64,000 bases of DNA. It comes from Isoetes taiwanensis. Its lineage: Eukaryota; Streptophyta; Lycopodiopsida; Isoetales; Isoetaceae. The stretch is from the NCBI GenBank assembly GCA_021234155.1, contig JAJEKV010000003.1, positions 19,516,386 through 19,580,385 of the forward strand, in the 5' to 3' direction. A program made the translations under genes and the position numbers. Positions within the stretch are counted from its first letter, which is position 1; every line of letters starts with the position of its first letter. The notes under the pieces were generated by a model. That model saw only the letters and a program-made list of their open reading frames with translations. It made no database searches and was not told where the DNA came from. Of the stretch, positions 58,901-64,000 are shown in pieces.

Positions 58901-61900
58901 TCGTAAATAGAGTTTTTATCAGCCATGCAAAGGTCCATCGGGTAAAAGGTAGTAGTATGGAATGTCGGATGTTCTCGTGAAGGATCAGCGAACGCATCTT
59001 TCAGGTGAAAACAGACAAAATAATGGGCTTTATTAACACCATATGAGAGCATTATGTACTCTAAGGGACCCTGGAGTAGGAACACCACAAACATTCTTCA
59101 CTATGTTACGTTTTCATGTATTGCTACAGAGGATTGTCACATTATTTCACCAGATATGCACCAAGTAATACAATAAAGACACACAAAGGTATAGAAAATC
59201 AAATTCTCAAACATAATTTCCATTCAAAGATGTAATGTGCTGTGAGGGATGCAATATCATTCAAATGATTGCACTTCACTATCGTGTGCCACACCCAATC
59301 TTTATTGGCTATCCTGAGTACATGCTTCAACAAATTCCGCAGCTTGTGTTAGGTCCATCTCTCAATAACCTCAGGATAACCGAATTTGCAAGTCCATGGC
59401 CTTTGCGAGCCCACATGTGCATCAGTTTCTCAATTCTCACCATCCCCCGTGACCGACACGCTTTATAAATCTTCTCCACTCAAAGAGTAAACTTCCGTCT
59501 GATGAAAGATCTTCATTTTCTTGCGGTGTACCCTCGATGCTCTTGTGTCCCAAACAGACTCATCTTGGTCTGTCTCCATGTGGTCTACCATATATTCAAA
59601 CCTAGTTTTGCCTCGTTAAGAATGGCGTACCCATCAAGCTTCCGGGTTTAGTGCCCCTAGTTTTGAAAAGTAGGTTCGAGGGCATGAATTCCTTTTTCCG
59701 CCGCCTAACAATCAGCTTTATTTCTTTGCATTCTCTCCTCTCGTAGCCTCCTAGCATCGAGGTTATCCAAAACGCATCCAACCCATATATCCGCCTTTGG
59801 TAATACTAATATTTTCCGCAACAAAGGATTAGCCTCTCTTCTATTCTCTCTCGCTTCCCTCTTCTTCGCATCCCCCAAGAGTTTGGTGGGCCATTTTCCT
59901 CAAGCGCTTCTAAGAAGGGATCCAGGAAATGGCACACTCCTTACTTAACCTTCAAAGGCCATGCTCTTTTCCCTTGCATAAGAGCTTGTACACGAGAAGC
60001 TGTCCCGTACCGAAAAATCCGTTGTGGTGTAACTTCGCTGGACACCACCGATCAACAATATAATAGGCATATGAGGTTTTCACCGCATTTCAATACAAGC
60101 AAGATCCCTTCCATTGTCATTTCATTTGTATCTTGGTTTGCCCTCGTAAAGAGTTTGAAACTTCTTTATCTTTCATCGCAAGATCCCTCATTAGCTTTAT
60201 TGAGGCAATGGTGTTTGCTTAGGAGCCTTGCCGTGGAGATAGACGGCTCCGTACCAGTTGCATTGTGTGCTACATGAGCTACAATTTCAAGTATCGCACA
60301 TATGACTAATATAATATTGATGTTTTTCACCTTTTCTTTTTTTGTTTCCTCACCCCATTTCTTCAAGAACCCAGCGATGGGTGACCTCCTTTGAATTCCA
60401 GCCCACCAGACAAGCAATTCTATGAAATTCATGCGCATGATAATAACCAAATGATAAATTTTGCAAAGAGTCATGGTGGCTATCCTTGTAAAAAGGTCTA
60501 TGTATTTTTGTAATCCCATATCTTGTTGATCCCCTGATGTCAATAAATATCAATGTGGCGCTCGACATCAGCGGAGGATGTAGGGATGCCATCTTCATTA
60601 CCGCAAGCACAATATTTCTTTTCCTTTCTTTTCAGCCTCTTCGTGCTCAAAAAATATTCCTCGATTGGCTCCGTAAAGGCTACAGCAGTTACCTAGTGTA
60701 TGATCCTTTGTTTAATTTGCCTCTCATGTACTCAGACGCGATTCGATATATCTAGTATTCTCTCAAGCCCGTGAACCGAAAAGCCCAAGCACCGGGGCTT
60801 ACCTAAATCCTTTGCGCAAAGAAATCTCATAAAAGCTAGGGTTCGGCGTCGGGCCAGTCTGCTGTTTGCAATCAAACCTCCGGGCCATACCTCGACCGCG
60901 ACCTTTAAATACGCCTTGCCTTCCATAATTTCATCTAGCAACAAGCACTTCCGTGATTCCATATACCCTCGAGGAACCTGAGCCGTGATCTTGTTAAAAA
61001 AGTCTTTGATGGCTTCATCCTAAACCGCACTACCGAGTTTTACGGTTCACCCACAATATCCGCAACTTCCATTAATTTTGAAACCCATCCATAAAGATGA
61101 ATTGTTTTTCACCTTTAAGTTCCCACTTCAAAGCGTGGTGGCTGTAATTTCATGGTCCCCGGGCAGGCTGTCATCAAGATCGCTGGGCCAAAGGAGCAAG
61201 TTGGTGAGAGTAGAAATAAAGAATTACCCTCCAAGATGGAAGTCAAGCAGCCCTACTCCATTCTTGAGGAGTGACCTATGCTTCCTAGGCCGATGACTAA
61301 TTTGTTGCAGCCTTCTATCAGAGAGGCTCTCTCAGACTGTGATTTGCAATAACTTTGTTGCATCAATGCTCAACTCTATATATTCTTTGTCCGCCGACGC
61401 ATTGAGCACTCCGATCTTCTTCTAGCATAGACTTTAGCAAATTCTAATTGTCAGCTTCTTAACTCGCTAAACGAATCGAACAAAGTAAACTGCGGCTGCC
61501 AAGAATATCGTGGATTGGGCGAATAAAATTTCTTGCCTCTTCAAATCCTCCGATTGCCCATGTCACCCTCTTCCTCAAAAATGGATAACCATCAAGTCAA
61601 ACCTAAACAACAAAAGTCCAAAACAAAACAAGCAATTACCTCGTGAATGGGGTCAAATGGTATCGCACGTCAGCAGCGTGAGGACCTCCGTTGGGTATGT
61701 CTTGAAGCTTAACCGTGAGTTTGAACATGGTCATTTGAGCGCATTCTGTGTCAGTTTGCCGGGTGTCGTCTGCCAATAAGAAATAGGAAATTCCTTGAAA
61801 CCAGCTTAACCCCTAAGGGTAGAACCTGCCAAAACCCAAGCTTCCGAGTTTGCTCGCCATCTCATGCCTCTTCCTGGATTGAACTTCAACTCGATCGAAA

Positions 61901-62170
61901 CGGGCGCGCGGCCAAGGCCGTAATAACTTCAGAGAAGAGACTTCTCAGAATGTGAAGGGGAGCTTGAGAACTGTCGGGTCATGGAGCTATCCCTCGTGAG
62001 TCTCGGGATTTCCGGGTTTGTTTTGGAAAGTAGTAGGTTTTTGGGAATGAAGGCACCACCTTTCAGTGAGGTAGAAATGGGCCTTTATAGCAAGAGGGAA
62101 GAGTAGGGCCAATACCACCCGAGGGGTTTATGGTGGAGTCCGGTTCTTCAATAAGTTTCTTTGCTACCGG
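55919..62170. other. 6.3 kb without recognisable genes
   Basis: Only short frames. Minus 60962-60732 (EGKAYLKVAVEVWPGGLIAN near its start) and minus 58476-58267 read slightly protein-like but have no neighbours or motif. No RNA gene, LTR or MITE seen. Confidence 0.35.
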
Positions 62171-62207
62171 TTGCCTCCTAAAGTAGCTATCGCTTCACAC
62201 TTTTTTC

Positions 62208-62456
62208 TTGGCTACCGCCTCGTTTCTCAATTGGTGTCCACTTTCATCGAGGGCAGGCATTTTTCGCTCCGAATCGCCAAAGACTGCCGCTGGCTTCGTC
62301 TCAGAGACAAACCTTTTCTCAGCCAAGAACCCTACCAAGATGTCTCGCTTCCCTTTATACCCGACAAAGAGAGAGATTCATAAGATGGCAACACCTACCC
62401 ATAACCCTAGTCATGTTGGGACATTTTCCCAAAGTAATGCTTGTTCATCTTGCTAG
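62208..62456 (+). pseudogene. Transit-peptide-like frame with a TTG in place of ATG
   Basis: The 82-codon frame starts TTG-GCT-ACC-GCC and would read (M)ATASFLNWCPLSSRAGIFRS, followed by FVSETNLFSAKNPTK and basic residues. It is rich in S, A and R and poor in acids at the start, like plastid transit peptides, and the ATG may have mutated to TTG. A second frame (62171-62383) is open over the same bases, so chance is a real alternative. No mature-protein domain follows. Confidence 0.2.
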
Positions 62457-63389
62457 TCATTATCATCGACGCAGTCATAATTCAACAGCATTTCAAAACG
62501 ATCTTAAATTGCAGACCCGCTAGTGTCCCTCGATGTCGATATGATAGCATCTTGACGCTTTTTGTTCTTAGTGCCTTCCCACATTGCCACTACTATACCA
62601 ATTTGTTCAATATCCCCGCCTTTTTTTCCAAAGTATGCTAGGAACATGACCGGTCCTTTCTCCAATACTAATTTAATGTGATTGCCTCGTAAGTAACTTC
62701 TATACACCATTTCCTTTCATTAGATTTCGAAGTTATAATACGATGGGTTCGACATCCCGACTACCTAAACAACGCGTAATGTGAAACAAAAGCATCATGC
62801 ATGATAATCTGATAATGCTTAACATAGAAAAATATAAACTGTTTCAAAGTGACTTAATCCTTCCGGACAACAGACTTAATGTATTGTTCCAAGTAACTGG
62901 CTTACTTTGCCTTAACCGGCCGCGATTTCTAAAAAGGACCAACAAAGGCACTACAAAACCTATCCGCATAACCAATATAAACTAACATTCACTGAATAAT
63001 CATCACGCATCGCTGACATGTTGTCTAGCAACAAGCAGTGGCAAAACAAGAGGTTCTTCGCCAGCATCATGGCCACATCCCGCCGAAAGCATCTATATAA
63101 TTATAAAAAACATAAAACAATCATGAAAGAAGGATCGCGACCGCTGATCTTTGCCGAAGCTGAAATGCTAAGAATTACCTTCCCGACGACGCCCTTAGGG
63201 TGCCATGGATCGCGTACGCATAATTTACTTAAAATTGGGTTCTGGGGAGGCTAAGCAGGCGCCAATGCCTCATATGCCAGGGCGCTTTGACCGCAAAAGA
63301 TCACAGGCGCTAGAAAAATATTGTAATGTCGGGCCGAAATTAATATAAAGAATCGCTACGGTAAATCAATGCTCCGCTGCCCATTATGT
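62457..63389. other. Gene-free stretch
   Basis: Nothing recognised. Frames of 60-78 codons only. Confidence 0.35.
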
Positions 63390-63540
63390 ATGGCGATAAT
63401 TACCGCGCCATAATGGTGCCCCACCACGGCCCGCTTTATAATTATCGGCCCCACTGGCTTTATTAATTACCCGCCGTATTAATTACCGTCTCCGCCAAAT
63501 TGCATTAATTGCCGGGCCATAAATGCTCCGCGCTAAACTA
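63390..63540. repeat. Cluster of TAATTACCGCC-like words
   Basis: Variants GATAATTACCGCGCC (about 63396), TTAATTACCCGCCG (about 63463), TTAATTACCGTCTCCGCC (about 63479) and TTAATTGCCGGGCC (about 63505) occur in 120 bp. Near-complementary GGCGATAATTA and ATAATTATCGGCC also occur (about 63394 and 63436). It looks like a decayed short tandem array. Confidence 0.4.
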
Positions 63541-64000
63541 CCCTAAAGTTAGAGTATACTAAGTCAGCGCTTAATCTTAAATTTCAGGTAGTTGCGGATC
63601 TTGAGACGCTTCAAGCTGCTTCAAGCACCGCCATGTACCAAGAAGGCTTCACGAATCCAAAGATCACTATAAAGGTCGACAAAGGCGTTTGATAATCCGC
63701 TTTGCACAACACCACTCTACTAACTTCGATTTTCCAATCGCCTCTAATTTTGTCATTTGTGTAAGGTAAAATGGCTATCCCGATGCTCATTTCTCAAGAA
63801 CTCAATCGAAGTTAATGTTGCAACAATGGTCATTGATAATTACTTATCCGTTAAGAATATGCTAATAGTTGATGACTAACACTACACATACTCTGGTCCT
63901 TAAAGAAGGTTTCAGAGTTGTCGGCATTGAATTGTTTATATTGAAAGAACCCTATTTAATTCTGCCAGATATTTCATTGAATATTGTTTAAAAATAGATG
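63541..64000. other. Window end, no recognisable feature
   Basis: No frame or repeat of note in the last 460 bases. Confidence 0.35.

Overview
The window reads as nuclear DNA of a land plant with a large, repeat-rich genome. A gymnosperm/conifer-type genome would fit, but I cannot prove the taxon. The evidence is a plant L1-type LINE, a tRNA-derived SINE, foldback MITE-like elements, an LTR with a polypurine tract, many decayed protein-coding remnants, and one class III (secretory) peroxidase gene of the plant type. Nothing bacterial, organellar, viral or CRISPR-like is visible. No gene in the window is convincingly intact.

Layout. 1-10076: one old LINE on the + strand, split by insertions. 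Its reverse-transcriptase part is at 1-1592, a middle part at 2140-2496, and its zinc-finger/tail part with AATAAA and poly(A) at 8888-10076. A 547-bp foldback MITE (1593-2139) and about 6.4 kb of other repeat DNA (2497-8887, beginning with a minus-strand LTR) sit inside it. The 6.4-kb insert holds clustered GCCACGCC..GGCCGTGG hairpin words, microsatellites and a 98-bp higher-order minisatellite. 10077-14280 is gene-free, with a 96-bp tandem duplication and several perfect palindromes.

14281-17560: a decayed + strand copy of a multi-exon protein family that I recognise only by its motifs: cysteine clusters, then WCDGC, then WNFF..HGKG/EHDGAG. A second decayed copy lies on the minus strand at about 43800-41400. 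It carries a 76-bp GT-AG intron exactly inside the HGKG|EHD motif, where the first copy is uninterrupted. This pair is the most interesting thing here. It looks like an uncharacterised repeat-borne protein with a possible RNase H/DDE-like core. Minus-strand degenerate coding tracts follow at 19110-20040 (with 60-bp coding repeats) and about 20100-22760.

23300-41000 is mostly anonymous decayed sequence with a few protein-like islands (26.6, 31.7 and 37.5-38.3 kb) and a 175-bp foldback element at 35691. 45570-47009 is a class III peroxidase with an intact signal peptide, exon 1 and exon 2. Its exon 3 is frameshifted and no longer encodes the proximal-histidine motif in frame, so I call it a pseudogene. 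A clean SINE with target-site duplications lies at 48044-48213. The remainder to 64000 is anonymous, with a 145-bp direct repeat near 55.3/55.8 kb and a transit-peptide-like remnant at 62.2 kb.

I see no pathway or operon. The genes are independent and nearly all are decayed. Motif-level identifications come from reading translations by eye and remembered family motifs. No database search was possible.
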